This document shows positions 9,691 through 19,908 of a stretch of DNA of 64,000 nt, piece after piece. The notes below the pieces were generated by a model, which was given only the letters and a program-made list of their open reading frames with translations, made no database searches and was not told the origin of the DNA. Position numbers and translations under genes: made by a program. The stretch spans positions 5,453,924 through 5,517,923 of the forward strand of contig RPFO01000027.1 of NCBI GenBank assembly GCA_009746045.1, in the 5' to 3' direction. Every line of letters starts with the position of its first letter. Position 1 is the stretch's first letter. The DNA is from Mesostigma viride. Lineage: Eukaryota > Streptophyta > Mesostigmatophyceae > Mesostigmatales > Mesostigmataceae.

Positions 9691-10320
9691 CACCCTGAGA
9701 TGGCCGCCCGTCTCAGTGTTGAGCACTGGACCCCCCCCCGGCCCCCGCCGCCCGCGGCGCCCTTTTCGGCTGCGGACTACCAACTCCCCGCCTTGAAGGA
9801 GGGCTACCTTGCAACCAACGACGTCGTCAATCCACCCCTTCACTTTGGAGGAATTGGACGGCGCCCTTGCTTGCTTGCGGTACGATGCGGCCGGGCGGTC
9901 GGTGCCGACCACCTTTCGGCCGAGCTGCTCAAGACCCCCCACCTGGCAGTGCGGGAGCTTCTGCTGGCGTTCTGCAACCATGTCCCATGCTCTCTGATGA
10001 GCCCCCACCTGCTGAGTGGCAGACGGCCATCCGAGTCATGCTGTACAACAAGGGTTCTGCCGCTGACCCCAGCAAATATCGGGGTGTCTGCCTCTGGACA
10101 GAGCGCCGCGCTGAAGGTGTTCATGCACATGATGCTGCGGCGGGCTCCGCACTGCGCTGGACCCTCACCTGGGTGAGTCTCAGATGGGTTTTTGCAGTGG
10201 CCGTAACACTGTCATGGCTGTCTTTGTTGCGCGCCGGTTGGTGGAAGAGGTGCTTCGCATTTGCCTTGATGGTTTTCCGCTGGTCTTCATTTTTGTCAGG
10301 GTGTGGAGCCGTTGCACCAC
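9690..10320 (+). mobile_element. Decayed LINE fragment (reverse transcriptase, N-terminal part)
   Basis: Pieces of one protein appear in shifting frames: LEELDGALACLRYDAA, GADHLSAELLKTPHL, VMLYNKGSAADPSKYRGVCL, GRNTVMAVFVARRLVEE. This is the start of a LINE reverse transcriptase (compare 54.8-56.9 kb). Several frameshifts and a truncated 3' end make it a pseudogene. Confidence 0.75.
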
Positions 10321-10324
10321 ATCC

Positions 10325-10475
10325 CGAGCCACGAGATAGCCATGGCTGATGGCGGCGCCAATAACTTTCACGTTTGGGCTCCAAATTTTGCCGCGACTAT
10401 CACAATCGCTTCGTCTAAGTTCTAAGACGCACACGCTGATACACTTTCCCGAAGCTATCGCGTAATATCCTCCAC
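10325..10475 (+). mobile_element. 5' UTR fragment of the ORF1-type LINE element
   Basis: The stretch from GAGCCACGAGATAGCCATGG to TATCGCGTAATAT parallels the 5' UTR of the element at 20.8-20.95 kb (GAGCCACGAGGTAGCCATGG onward). It includes the ATCACAATCGCTTCGTCT word. It ends just before the point where the ORF1 start codon would be. Confidence 0.6.
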
Positions 10476-10847
10476 CCCCCCAAGGAATATGTGCTACATG
10501 ATCTCCCAGTTTGAATACCGCATCCACTCTCTCTCCCTTCTTTGGACTGCCATGCAGAACAAGACGCGGTGGAAGAGGATTGTCAAGGCTCACACGCCCG
10601 ACCCTGTGGGCAAACCACCTACCCCCAAGCGGAGTAGGCGTTTTGATGAGTAGGGTAGTTAGGATTTTTCTAGACTAGCTAGATTAGCGTTAGGTTAGTC
10701 CGATTACGCGGCTCTCGCCACTCCACCACCCATCAAGGAATATGTGCTACATGATCTCCCAACGGAGGCATGTTATAATTTAATTTTAATTTAATTTAAT
10801 GATCTCCCGACGGAGGCATGTTATAATTAATTTAATCGCGTAATATT
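10476..10847 (+). mobile_element. 3' end fragments of a LINE with two hairpin/tail units
   Basis: An open frame ending at TAG 10651-10653 has the basic terminus TRWKRIVKAHTPDP...RSRRFDE. After it come two copies of a 3' end: CTACATGATCTCCCAACGGA with an ATAATTTAATTTTAATTT tail (about 10741-10800), and a shorter copy at 10801-10845. The CTCC-CAAC-GGAG hairpin is the same core seen at other retroelement ends in the window. Confidence 0.55.
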
Positions 10848-10915
10848 ATGACGAGGAAATGCTCCCCTACGCAACGCAGCCTGGCGGCTGCGCTGGGCCC
10901 TGACAATGCGTCTGC
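10848..10915 (+). mobile_element. Start of an ORF1 gene, interrupted by a LINE insertion (continues at 12593)
   Basis: ATG at 10848 begins MTRKCSPTQRSLAAALGPDN, homologous to the ORF1 starts at 20953 and 51106. The frame stops being ORF1 at 10916, where a LINE is inserted, and resumes after a duplicated 11-bp target at 12593-12603. The resumed part reads SAAQAAALPSGPDGSS. Confidence 0.75.
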
Positions 10916-12592
10916 CTTGCACAGTCCTGCGGCCTGGCAACACAGTTTTCGCACGATGCTGTACAAGAACAAGGGGTCGCCTGCCGACCCCGGCAACTAC
11001 AGAGGGGTATGCATTCAAAGTGCCCCCCTCAAGCTTCTTATGCGGCTCATCCCATGATGTGAACCGCCTGCGCACGGCCCTGGACGGTCACCTCAGCGAG
11101 ACTCAGCACGGCTTCCGTTCAGGTCGCAACACAGTACAGGCGCTCTTCGCTACTCGCCGACTGGTGGAGGAACTGCAACGCCTTCAGCCTGGTGAGTCCC
11201 CTTTGCACCTTGTGCTGGTGGACTTCATCAAAGCCTTCGATTCGGTTTTCTGGCCTGCGCTTTGGGACATCCTCGAGTTGTTCCGGATCCCCCGCCCCCT
11301 GATTGCTGTCATCCGCAACCTGTATGAAGGGTCCACCACTTCGGTGCGCACTTCTTACGGGACCACGCCCCCATGCCCTTTACAGAAGGGTGTGTGGCAG
11401 GGCTGCGTGCTGTCGCCCTACCTGTTCATTATTGTTGTCGAATACGTAATGATTCAGGCGCGCAAGCGATTTGCCCGCATCGTGGGCGGGGAACCAGGAG
11501 TGCAGGTTGCTGACAAATTCTGGCATGGCGGTGCGGACACGGAGATTCGGCTGGCAGACATCATCTACGCAGACGACACCACCCTCTTCGAGGACACTGG
11601 GCACGTGCAGACATGGCTTGACTGCCTGGCTCTCGAGGCCCGTGCAGTGGGCTTGAGGTCAGCAAGAAGACAGAGGCCCTGGCGGTTGGGCTCACCAACT
11701 CACCGCCGCCCCTCTATCTCCTAGACGGCTCTCGAGTCCAGTATCGGGACCGCGTTAAGCTGCTAGGCAGCCTGCTCCCCAGCTGCGAGGCCGATGTGGA
11801 CCATCGCATCTCCCTCGCCTGGCACGCTTTACGCCAGTACCGGGCCCTTTGGCGCAAGCCCCTGGGCAAGATCGAGAAACAGGACCTGTTCAAGGTCCTC
11901 GTCCTTCCTGTTCTCACGTATGGGGCCGAGACGTGGACCCTCACCGCCGACCTGGCCCGCAAGCTGGACGGCGCGGTCACCAGCATGCTGCGTTCCATTT
12001 TCAGAGTAGGATATGCTGCTCACGTCCGCAATGAGGACCTGTACCAGGGCATGCCATATATCACCAGCACCATTAAGCAACGACGCCTGCAGCTAGTAGG
12101 GCACCTAGCTCGCACCAACCAGCTAGGTAGACACCTCACGTGGCCCCCCCGCAGGACTGAGACCAGCCCAGCCTGGCCGGCACCTCCTGACGTGGGCTGG
12201 GCCCAGTGATGTTAGACGCCGCAAGGCCCGCACCTTCAAAGAACAGCTAGTAGAGGACATGGGGGGCCTAGGCCTCTCCGTGATTTGGAAGAAGATGATG
12301 GACAAGGCCAAGTGGGCCCTGCAGGTCATAGAGGACAACGAGCCCCCCCCTGCGGGGAAGCGCCCGCGTGTGCAATCCCGTGGGAGGCACGCCAGATAGC
12401 TCCCCTAGGGCAGCGTGCGGCTGCCTACTAGATAGATGTTGTAGTTAGCGTGCTGTTAGATAGATGTAGTATTTAGCCGATGTAGATAGATTAGACCGGT
12501 AGGACTGTTTGCACCCATCCATCCATCCATCGGGGTTAATGCTCCGTGACTCCCCAACGGGAGCACGAGTCTAATTAAATAATTAATTAATT
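10916..12592 (+). mobile_element. 5'-truncated LINE with reverse transcriptase, 11-bp target-site duplication
   Basis: The insert is bounded by AATGCGTCTGC at 10905-10915 and 12593-12603. It encodes the reverse transcriptase and C-terminal domain of ORF2 with a few frameshifts. Visible motifs are GSPADPGNYRGVCIQ, GFRSGRNTVQALFATRRLVEE, LVDFIKAFDSVFW, WQGCVLSPYLFIIVVEYVM, the catalytic IIYADDTTLF, EVSKKTEALAVG, and LTYGAETWTLTADLARKLDG. A final RRLQLVGHLART word is typical of APE-type LINEs of the RTE/CR1 sort. The 3' UTR carries (ATCC)n at about 12518-12531, then the stem-loop GTGACTCCCCAACGGGAGCA, then a TTAATTAA tail. The 5' end lies in the middle of ORF2. The copy is dead by frameshift. 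Confidence 0.9.
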
Positions 12593-13142
12593 AATGCGTC
12601 TGCTGCTCAGGCTGCAGCTCTGCCCTCCGGCCCAGACGGCAGCAGTGTCACTAGCCAAGGACTAGTGGTCGCCTCTCCCCCCGGGAGTAGCCTTGCCAGC
12701 GGCATCGCCGGCCTGAGCCCAAGCGCAGTCGCCCTGTTGAACCGAGCTGGGGCGGGTCCAACTTCGACGCCAGCCAGCCCGGCTTTTTTTACAAGCTCAC
12801 CCACGACAGACTCCTGAGCTACGGGTTTTTGGGACCGCACGCCTCGCTTCTTGAACTGTGCAAGCAGCTCCACCACCAGAACCGCCTCCGCAATGCCTTC
12901 TTTCACAGGCGTTGGCTTGACGACCTCCCCAACACCGTCTGCCCCCACCTTTGCAGCAATACGCCCTCTAGTTCTCCCTCCTTGGACGCTCCATCGAGGA
13001 GCTTTTGCCCCCCACCGCCATCCCCACTGGTCACCTTGACTGAAACCTCCATCCACTCCCTCCTCGAGCAGCACGTGACCCCCCTTGCTGCAGATGTGGC
13101 AGCCATGGGAGGCATGCTGGCTGCCGAGCTCCCCCTTCTCTC
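12593..13142 (+). mobile_element. Remainder of the interrupted ORF1 element
   Basis: Homologous to ORF1 at 51.2-51.7 kb: KLTHDRLLSYGFLGPHASLL, ELCKQLHHQNRLRNAFFHRR, then a serine/proline-rich part, LTETSIHSLLEQHVTPLAAD and MGGMLAAELPLL. Frameshifts split it. It breaks off at 13142, where minus-strand LINE sequence begins. Confidence 0.75.
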
Positions 13143-13622
13143 CATGGTCCAGATCGCGTATAGCGGCATAGTAGTGTGCAACCATATCCATGCTACTTGG
13201 GTATCTGAAAGCTCAGCCCGGCCAGGTGTACGCTGTACCAGCAATACCAAATATGTGATGGTACGCACAGTGTAATTGTGAGCATTTGGGCTAGCTAGCT
13301 GGTGATGCTGTGCATGCGGCCACGTCCAAACCCCTGGGAGAATCATGCACAGAAAAGGAACCGGTGCTCAATGGTTTCGCTGGGGTGAGAGCACAGGCAT
13401 GATGCGTCATGACCACAACATTCGTGGAGCAGAGCACAGACGCCTATCGCCCTATGCATCAAAAGGTGTTGTACATCAGTGGCCGGCCCTGCGGACCGTC
13501 CACGAGAGGATGGTTTACCGCCAGGGTAATCAGCTTGACCCAATTGTACACTGTAGCCAGACCATTGTCTTCACCATCGGGCACGGCCGGGATGGGGTTG
13601 ATGGTACGTATGCAACATATTC
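13143..13622 (-). mobile_element. LINE ORF2 C-terminal fragment with zinc-binding motif
   Basis: On the minus strand the peptide contains HDASCLCSHPSETIEHRFLF followed by C, the C-x-C...H...C pattern of the zinc-binding domain found after reverse transcriptase in plant-type LINEs. A MPLYAIWT-like word follows. The related copy at 15.15-16.1 kb is better preserved. Confidence 0.65.
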
Positions 13623-14148
13623 TGCTTGTTAGTCGGCCCCCCTTCCCCAAGCTCGTTCGTGATCGCTAGGCCAGGGGCACGGCCTGCAATGCTAGCAAAG
13701 CGAGCAAGTGCCTGCCACTGCCTGGCGCATAACATAATCCACTACAATAATAAACAGGTACGGCGACAGGACGTAACCCTGCCAGACGCTGGTCTGCAGT
13801 GGGCATGGCGGGGTAAAGCCGTGTTGAGTGCGCACCGAAGTGGTCGATCCCTCATACAGCGTGTGAATGACGGTAATCACGGGAGTGGGGACGCGAGCGC
13901 GAGCAAGGATAGCCCATGCATATAGTGTCCCAGAGGACAGAATCAAAAGCCTTGATGAAGTCGACGAAGATCAGGATGGCGGGAAACTCACCAGGTTGCA
14001 GGAGAGCGATTTCCTCGAAGAGGCGACGCGCGACGAAGATGGCCAAGACGGTGTTGCGCCCAGGTCCCAGGACGAAAGCCCATTTGACTTTCCCCTAGGT
14101 GACGGTCGAGAGCCTGCCGATATCAAGGAGAGCCTGCCGATATTCTGA
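13623..14148 (-). mobile_element. LINE reverse transcriptase fragment, second family
   Basis: Minus-strand peptides GFTPPCPLQTSVWQGYVLSP, YLFIIVVDYVMRQA, IFVDFIKAFDSVLWD and MAIFVARRLFEEIALLQPGE match the intact frame at 54.8-56.2 kb. Both ends are abrupt and frameshifts are present. Confidence 0.8.
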
Positions 14149-14790
14149 TAAATGATGCAGGCACCCATTGTGGCCAGGAACAGCGTCAAGCAATTGTAGG
14201 TGGAGCCCCTCAGGTGGCAGAACCGTCACGACTAAACCCTTGCGCGCAGGTGTGACGCCATCGGCGTAGAAGCTACCCCAGTCGTCGGTTATGATTGGCT
14301 TGCGTGGAGCAGTCATCAATGCACGCCGCTGGTATCGCACGTATAAGGGTTTGCCAAGCTTGCAAGGAGGGCATGTGTTGGACCCATGTGCTGACCTCGT
14401 TGTTGCTGAGCCGGCGATACTGAGCGCCATGCCCCACTTAGAGGTCCAGCACCCTGACAATCCGCGGTGACCGACCCGCCGGCGCAGGACTGAAGCCCGG
14501 CCATCGTAAGGTTTGTGTCCGTGGACAGTGCCGAGGGGCTTGTCAGTAGCGTCAGTGATCAAGCAAGTCATTAAAAAAGAGTGGCTACCGTGCCACCTCC
14601 TTTCCGTCTGGTATGCCGGATGAGTAGGAAAGGCGTACCGACCAGGCGCCCTGGCTTGAGCTTCAGTTACTCAGTTGTACTATAACCCGTCCGTCCATGT
14701 GCGCTCACTGCTGCCGGCCATCCAAGGGGAATTCTAAGGGAGTCCTTTGTACGAAATAACCTTTGTACGGAATAAACTCAACTCAACTCA
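14149..14790 (-). mobile_element. Probable retroelement remnant, minus strand, family unclear
   Basis: A 158-codon minus-strand frame (14571 down to 14095, whose end is in the LINE fragment) includes CPPCKLGKPLYVRYQRRALM and ITDDWGSFYADG. VLPPEGLHLQLLDAVPGHNG follows. The pattern faintly recalls zinc-binding or RNase H regions of retroelement polyproteins, but I cannot assign it. It lies between two LINE fragments and ends at a CTCAACTCAACTCAA run (14766-14790), which looks like a 3' tail. Confidence 0.35.
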
Positions 14791-14846
14791 ACGCCGCACA
14801 TGGGCAGCCACGTAACAGTACCCGGCAAGTTGTTGTTGTTGTTGTG

Positions 14847-14984
14847 TCCCACGCCGTACATGGGCAGCAGAGAATCTACTATAGTGCCCCGGTACAGTAC
14901 CCGGCTAGTACCATCCGATCTGCTACTTAATACCAGCCCTCGGTCACTACAGACTCTGATCTGCTGCCCATGTGCGGCGTGGGA
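14847..14984. mobile_element. 138-bp foldback/MITE-like element
   Basis: The ends are inverted repeats: left TCCCACGCCGTACATGGGCA and right TGCCCATGTGCGGCGTGGGA, with about 25 bp matching and one mismatch. The interior holds CTACTATAGTGCCCCGGTAC. Related copies are at about 16258-16362 and 16408-16497. A (TTG)n run adjoins it on the left. No clear target duplication was identified. Confidence 0.65.
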
Positions 14985-15152
14985 TTTCCAGGTAAATGGG
15001 TATTTTTTATTAACCAATATGAATATCGTTAGGTTAAGAGGTACCACATATCGACCCGGCAGTAGGTTACCCACTGAGGGTAGTGTGATGGGTGAAAGCG
15101 GGTTTAGAAAGGAGCATTATGTGACCAGGGGAGCCAAGTGACGCGCGTAAGG

Positions 15153-16120
15153 TCACCGTGAGGAATGCAAGTAAACACCCTGTTGCGTCCCAGGAGAGCA
15201 TGGAAGAGCTCCAAGCCAGGGGCTGGGCCTGTCATTGTTGGGCCCGGGGTCCCACACCTTGTATTGTTCTTGCGCCAAGAGCCAAGCGCGACGCATTGCT
15301 GAGCGGTTCCAGAGGAAGATAAACCGCCTCACCACGGCGGCTTTGGTGTACTCGTGCCGCACTTTGAAAACCGTCTCGTTCCGGATAGTCCAGATCGCAT
15401 ATAGCATATTAGTGCGTAGCAATACCCAGGCTAGTTGACTGTCGGACAACTCATCCCCTGGGGTCCCCGCCCGTAGTACCGAATATGATACAACGCATGG
15501 ATAGCGCTAATGTGGAATGTGGTAGCGCGGTCCATGCGGACCATACCATTGCCACACCCCGCTCACTTGGTAGTAGAGAAAGCGGTGCTCAATTGTTTCC
15601 GAGGGGAAGGTGCACTGGCATGTCGCATCGTGGTGAAACGGCCGACTGCTGAGGGTCGCGTTTACCCCGATTGCCCTGTGCAGTAAAAGATGTTGAATGT
15701 CGGGCGCTCTGCGGTCCGGCACCAAGGGGTGATCGACCGCCAGGGTGATAAGTTTAATCCAACTGTATCCAGGCCATTGAAAGCCCCATCGTGGGCGGCC
15801 AGGGTGGAGCTTATGGTTCTCGTGCAATAAGATGTCATAACCCCATTCTGCCGTGTACTCGTAAAGACATTTGCTGTTCCTAGACATCCCCTTGTTCGGC
15901 AGGGTCCAGCCAAAGTCCACTGAGGGGGTCCAATGGTAAATGAGTATCCAACCTCGTATTGCCTACGTGTAACCAAGTCATGGCCTCCGCCGGGGTCAGT
16001 GGGGTCCGGCTGGAACATGCAGGACCTTGATACTAACCACGGGACCATCCGGATACGGTGACATTGGTGGGCTGGAAGACATACACATAATGTCGCCAAC
16101 TGATTGAGGCAACCATGTGG
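15153..16120 (-). mobile_element. LINE ORF2 C-terminal fragment (zinc-binding domain and tail)
   Basis: Minus-strand peptides include HHDATCQCTFPSETIEHRFL followed by YYQ (a cysteine expected here is lost), then QLAWVLLRTNMLYAIWTIRN and RRFIFLWNRSAMRRAWLLAQ. This order is typical of plant-type LINE ORF2 C-termini (zinc-binding domain, then an aromatic WAIWK-RN motif). Frames are broken and the 5' part is missing. Confidence 0.7.
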
Positions 16121-16204
16121 CCTGGAAGGATGTCGGCCCGACTTGGACTTGAATTCCGGCCGGAGGTATCACTCCCCGGACCAGAAGTCCAGAACTTCCA
16201 TGTG

Positions 16205-16497
16205 GGTGTGATCCCATGTGCGGCGTGGGATTCAACTGACTGACTGACTGACTGACTGACATGGGCAGCAGAGGTTTGGCACAGTGCCCCGATAGTACCA
16301 CCGATACTAAAAATGTCCGGCCCTCGGCCACTATAGATTCCCTGCTGCTCATGTGCGGCGTGGAACACAACAACAACAACAACAACAACAACAAGAACAA
16401 AAAAAAAGTGCCCCGATAGTACCGCCGATACTAAATATATCCGGCCCTCGGCCACTATAGATTCTCTGCTGCTCTGTGCGGCGTGGCCGCGTGGGAC
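16205..16497. mobile_element. Two or three copies of the foldback element with (CAA)n spacer
   Basis: Copies of the 14.85-kb element: the interior GTGCCCCGATAGTACC followed by CCGATACTAAA and CCGGCCCTCGGCCACTATAG occurs at about 16283 and 16410. Each copy ends in CTGCTGCTC(A)TGTGCGGCGTGG. A (CTGA)n run (16234-16259) and (CAA)n run (16370-16395) separate them. Confidence 0.6.
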
Positions 16498-16719
16498 ACA
16501 ACAAGTCAACAACAGACAATTAACCAACAACAGCATTTTACAAGTTTTGCGGGCTTCGCCCGCGACATTAGAGCTTGTACTTTTTGTGGCCGGTCCCCGG
16601 CCAGGGAGCCCCGGCTAGGGAGATGTGAGTCACCACGTACTTCCGTCGAGTGCCAAGTGGCACTAGTCCCGCCAATGCGACACCAGACAAGTGAGACAGC
16701 GCAGGAGTTTGGACAAAAA

Positions 16720-16848
<129 letters not shown>

Positions 16849-17315
16849 AAAAAAAAACTACAGCATAGCAAAAAAAATAATTCCATCAGGCACCAGGATC
16901 CTGTCAGGATCAACATTATTCCGAGTTGGCAACTGCGGGAGCCGAGGGCGTGGTACCCTTTTTCACGCCTGCTGTTTTCCACGTTCGTCAAGTCGTTGAG
17001 GATGATGGACATGAATGGAGATGGAAACACGTAGCAGTGTACGTTAAAACTCATGGCTGGCTGACGTTCGCAGCGAGACCTGGACGGTTTAGCTAAAAGA
17101 CATACTCTCCATGTACTACTACGTACACTGTATATATACCATCGGTGGTACCAAACATTTCACTGTAGGCCATAAGGGTCAGAGTGGTCAGACCCGTTAC
17201 ATGCTGCGCGGGTGGTTCGGGTCTTCTGGCTAATCTTTACCCACATTACTGTAAGCCATTTTACAAATACTCGGCAGGATATAATGTACCAACCGAGATA
17301 CTCATCGGCCGGGTG

Positions 17316-18275
17316 ATGTCGACGGCAGGAATTGCAAGCAGCCAATGCAATGCCCTGAATTGCCACGTGCAGGAACGAAGGCGTAATCTGCGGCCTCAAG
17401 CTTTGCACGCGCCGATCGTTATATTGCTGGCCAGCATATGCTGCTGCATTTTTCCTGCGTGCAGCTTGAACCTCACGGTGAAGGGGGCTTGTGCGAAGAA
17501 AGCACCCGTGGTCGTGGTGCTTGCCACCGTTCCCAGGTCTGGTAACACGTGGACACGGTCGCTCTTCCAGGCGGCCACGGGCATCCTCACAGAAACGATA
17601 TACAACGGGGAATCGTCCCCCCGGTTAACGTCTATCCACCGTATATACGGGACAAAGGGCATCAGCTGCGAAGGACCCTTCCGCGCATACGCGTGCAGGT
17701 CCCAGGGAGTTCGTCGGGCTGGGGCAAACGACCCCGTGCTGATAAAGCAGCACTGGCCATTCTTCCGGGAAAAGTCTTACAACAACACGAACCACAAGCC
17801 CACGTTTTTCCTTCACTCCATCAGAAACCCTGTCGACAATTGTGGCGCGCTTCAAGAGTATGCGAACAAGTGGCCTCGTAAAAAAAAATTTGTGAAGGAT
17901 TTTGTAGAATTTGCGAAAGATTGGGCTGCCTTTTTTGATTAATGGGCCCATCCTAATGATACGGACAGCAAGGCTACCCCTCACCACGTTTTCCGGTTTG
18001 AGGACCTCCTCAGCAACACCCAGCAAACCCTACTCGAGGTACTCAACGCCACCTGCTTTTACCAGAAGCTCTCATTGACCCAAGACGATGTGGCACGCGC
18101 TGTCGAGCTATTCCCACCACAACCCCACAAGCAGCTGCAGCGCCTGCCGGAGGTGGTTAACGTCACGGAGGGCGTGGCGTGGTTGTTTGAGAACCACCGG
18201 GGATTGTTGGAGCGGTATGGGTATGCCTCTGTGCTGGAGCCGCTGCTGCCACCGGACCACAGGAAGAGGGTGTGA
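17316..18275 (+). pseudogene. Carbohydrate sulfotransferase-like gene with one in-frame stop
   Basis: From ATG 17316 the frame has a membrane anchor (PIVILLASICCCIFPACSLN, residues about 34-53) typical of Golgi type II enzymes. The PAPS-binding loop TVPRSGNTWTRSLFQAATG follows at about residue 71. Later come IKQHWPFF and SIRNPVDNCGALQEY, the latter fitting the 3'-phosphate-binding R-N-P motif. A TAA at 17940-17942 interrupts the frame after AAFFD. The same frame then continues, with WAHPND, HHVFRFEDLLSN and a C-terminus ending DHRKRV at TGA 18273-18275. Other genes here end in TAA/TAG/TGA normally, so a reassigned code is unlikely; a single nonsense mutation or an assembly error fits best. 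A GTG-initiated extension upstream to 17184 is open but lacks ATG. Reaction (family knowledge): transfer of sulfate from PAPS to a glycan. Confidence 0.75.
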
Positions 18276-18785
18276 ATAGCTGATTGGCTATGCAGGCACA
18301 CCGCGTCACTCATCGGAGCCATAAGATGTCCTGAAATTGGACACTGTGTAGAAGACAGCATTAAGTTGGATTTGCTGCAGCCTGGTACATTATGATGGAT
18401 TGGATTGGATTGGTACTATGGTGTGTGACATCGTGGCATGGACCACGCTGCTGTGCCACCTGGCCAAACTTAGTTCAACTGTCAACTGTCAAGTCCACCA
18501 GGACCTGCCATCCTCGCGAATCATTCGCTTTCAATGCATGCATAACCCAAGTAGCTACCTCTCACTGCGTAGCAAGTAGTGGCCCTTGCTTCCAGGCCTG
18601 CCTGATTCACTGCCCGTTCAATCATTTTTCATTCATCGATTCATTTGCCTGCCTCCGTTGGGAGAGCCGTGGGGCGTACACTGTGTTAGTAGGTACCTTG
18701 CCATCCTGCGGGTGGGGGGGCACCACGTGCTACACCCGGCCTGCGGCGAACATAGCGTCTCGGGGCATGGGCTAACTCTTGTGCC
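18276..18785. other. Gene-free stretch
   Basis: 3' flank of the sulfotransferase frame. A short (GATTG)n run lies at about 18394-18410, and a CCTCCGTTGGGAGAGCCGTG word near 18654 resembles the retroelement hairpin. No gene seen. Confidence 0.35.
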
Positions 18786-19060
18786 AGTATTAATTAATTA
18801 AACACATGCTCCGTCGGGGAGTCACGGAGCACCAAAGTGGTTTTAATCCCTATGTGTGCACAACGGGAAGGGCAGGGACCCCCCTCATCCCTCATGCCAG
18901 TGCCATGCCACAGGATGCTTAAGCGGGCCCGTCAAAACGATCTGGCATTCCCTGTGGGTGCAATAAGACCCGTGTGAGCATTGCATGGCTGTGGTGGCGT
19001 GAGCGAACATGCGATGCAACGCGGGGCATAGCTATAGGCTAGCGGTGGGGCACCTAGAGC
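18786..19060 (-). mobile_element. Short interspersed element copy (3' tail at left)
   Basis: It begins with TATTAATTAATTAAACACAT and the hairpin word GCTCCGTCGGGGAGTCACGG. It then follows the landmarks shared with 49.5, 62.9 and 36.0 kb: GGGCAGGGACC, CATGCCACAG and CTGTGGGTGCAATAAGACC. No protein is encoded. It is either a SINE or a repeated LINE 3' end. Confidence 0.65.
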
Positions 19061-19289
19061 AACTGGCTACAGACTGTAGAGCAAGGCTAGGCCGTCTAAC
19101 GTGCATGATCCTTGCACATTTCGCTACCGTGGCTACAAGGCCTCAGCTACGATGGCTACAAGCAACAAGTGCGAGAATACAGATACTAAGCTCTGATGTC
19201 AAATTAGATAGGCCTTTCTGCCCGGCACTGGCACCATCCATTGTGGGACGCCGCGTGTTTGCAAGCGCGGTAAGCATGCTCGGCCAGAC

Positions 19290-19706
19290 CCCTAGGGTCT
19301 TGCTCACTCTAGATAGAATATGTAGCATAGATAGAATAGACCTGTAGGATTGTGTGCACACATCCATCCATCCATCGTAAAAATAGGTGGGAGACAGTAA
19401 TGAAGGCCACCGCCGCCCAGTCGGCGGGGGCCTCCACGTGTGACTGAGTTTGGCATGCATATTTTTCTCTCCTTTACCACTTCTCTTTGTGCCTTTTCAT
19501 TAAATTAATTAATATATTAATATCCATTGGGAGATCCGTTGGGAGATCATGTAGCACGTGAAAAGATGATGGACATGGCCAAGTTAGGATAGTTCGATCA
19601 CGCGGCTTCCTCCACCCCATCCATCATGAAATATGTGCTACATGACCTCCCCACGGCGGCATGTTATAATTTAATTTAATTTAATTTTTTTAATGGCCAA
19701 GTGGGC
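19290..19706 (+). mobile_element. LINE 3' UTR pieces with tails
   Basis: TAGATAGAAT...GACCTGTAGGATTGTGTGCACACATCC and (ATCC)n at 19361-19376 match the 3' UTR of the 10.9-12.6-kb LINE. At 19632-19690 a CTACATGACCTCCCCACGGC hairpin and ATAATTTAATTTAATTT tail follow. The piece from 19691 (ATGGCCAAGTGGGC) is LINE ORF2 C-terminal sequence interrupted by the MITE at 19707. Confidence 0.55.
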
Positions 19707-19900
19707 CAGTGTGAGCTAGTACGCCGTATTATACGCCGTATTATACGAAATACGCAATACGCCGAGGTTTGGCGTATTGCCGTACTAGAAATTTTGCTAG
19801 TAGTACGCCGTATTATACGCGTATAATACACGTATTATACGAAATACGCAATACGCCGAGGTTTTGCCGTATTGCCGTATTGCCGTACTAGCTCACACTG
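19707..19900. mobile_element. 194-bp hAT-type MITE with 8-bp target duplication
   Basis: Terminal inverted repeats are CAGTGTGAGCTAGTACG (left) and its exact complement at the right end, 17 bp. They are flanked by AAGTGGGC at 19699-19706 and 19901-19908. Eight-bp duplications and a CAGTG terminus are hallmarks of the hAT superfamily. The interior is a palindrome-rich string of CCGTATTATACG words. It interrupts a LINE coding fragment whose intact form reads AAGTGGGCCCAGGT at 12.3 kb. No coding capacity. Confidence 0.92.
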
Positions 19901-19908
19901 AAGTGGGC

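Noticed and set aside
17940-17942. TAA in the sulfotransferase as a reassigned glutamine codon, as in some ulvophyte algae
   Set aside because: No other confident gene here has an internal TAA or TAG, and the other genes end in TAA, TAG or TGA at the expected places.
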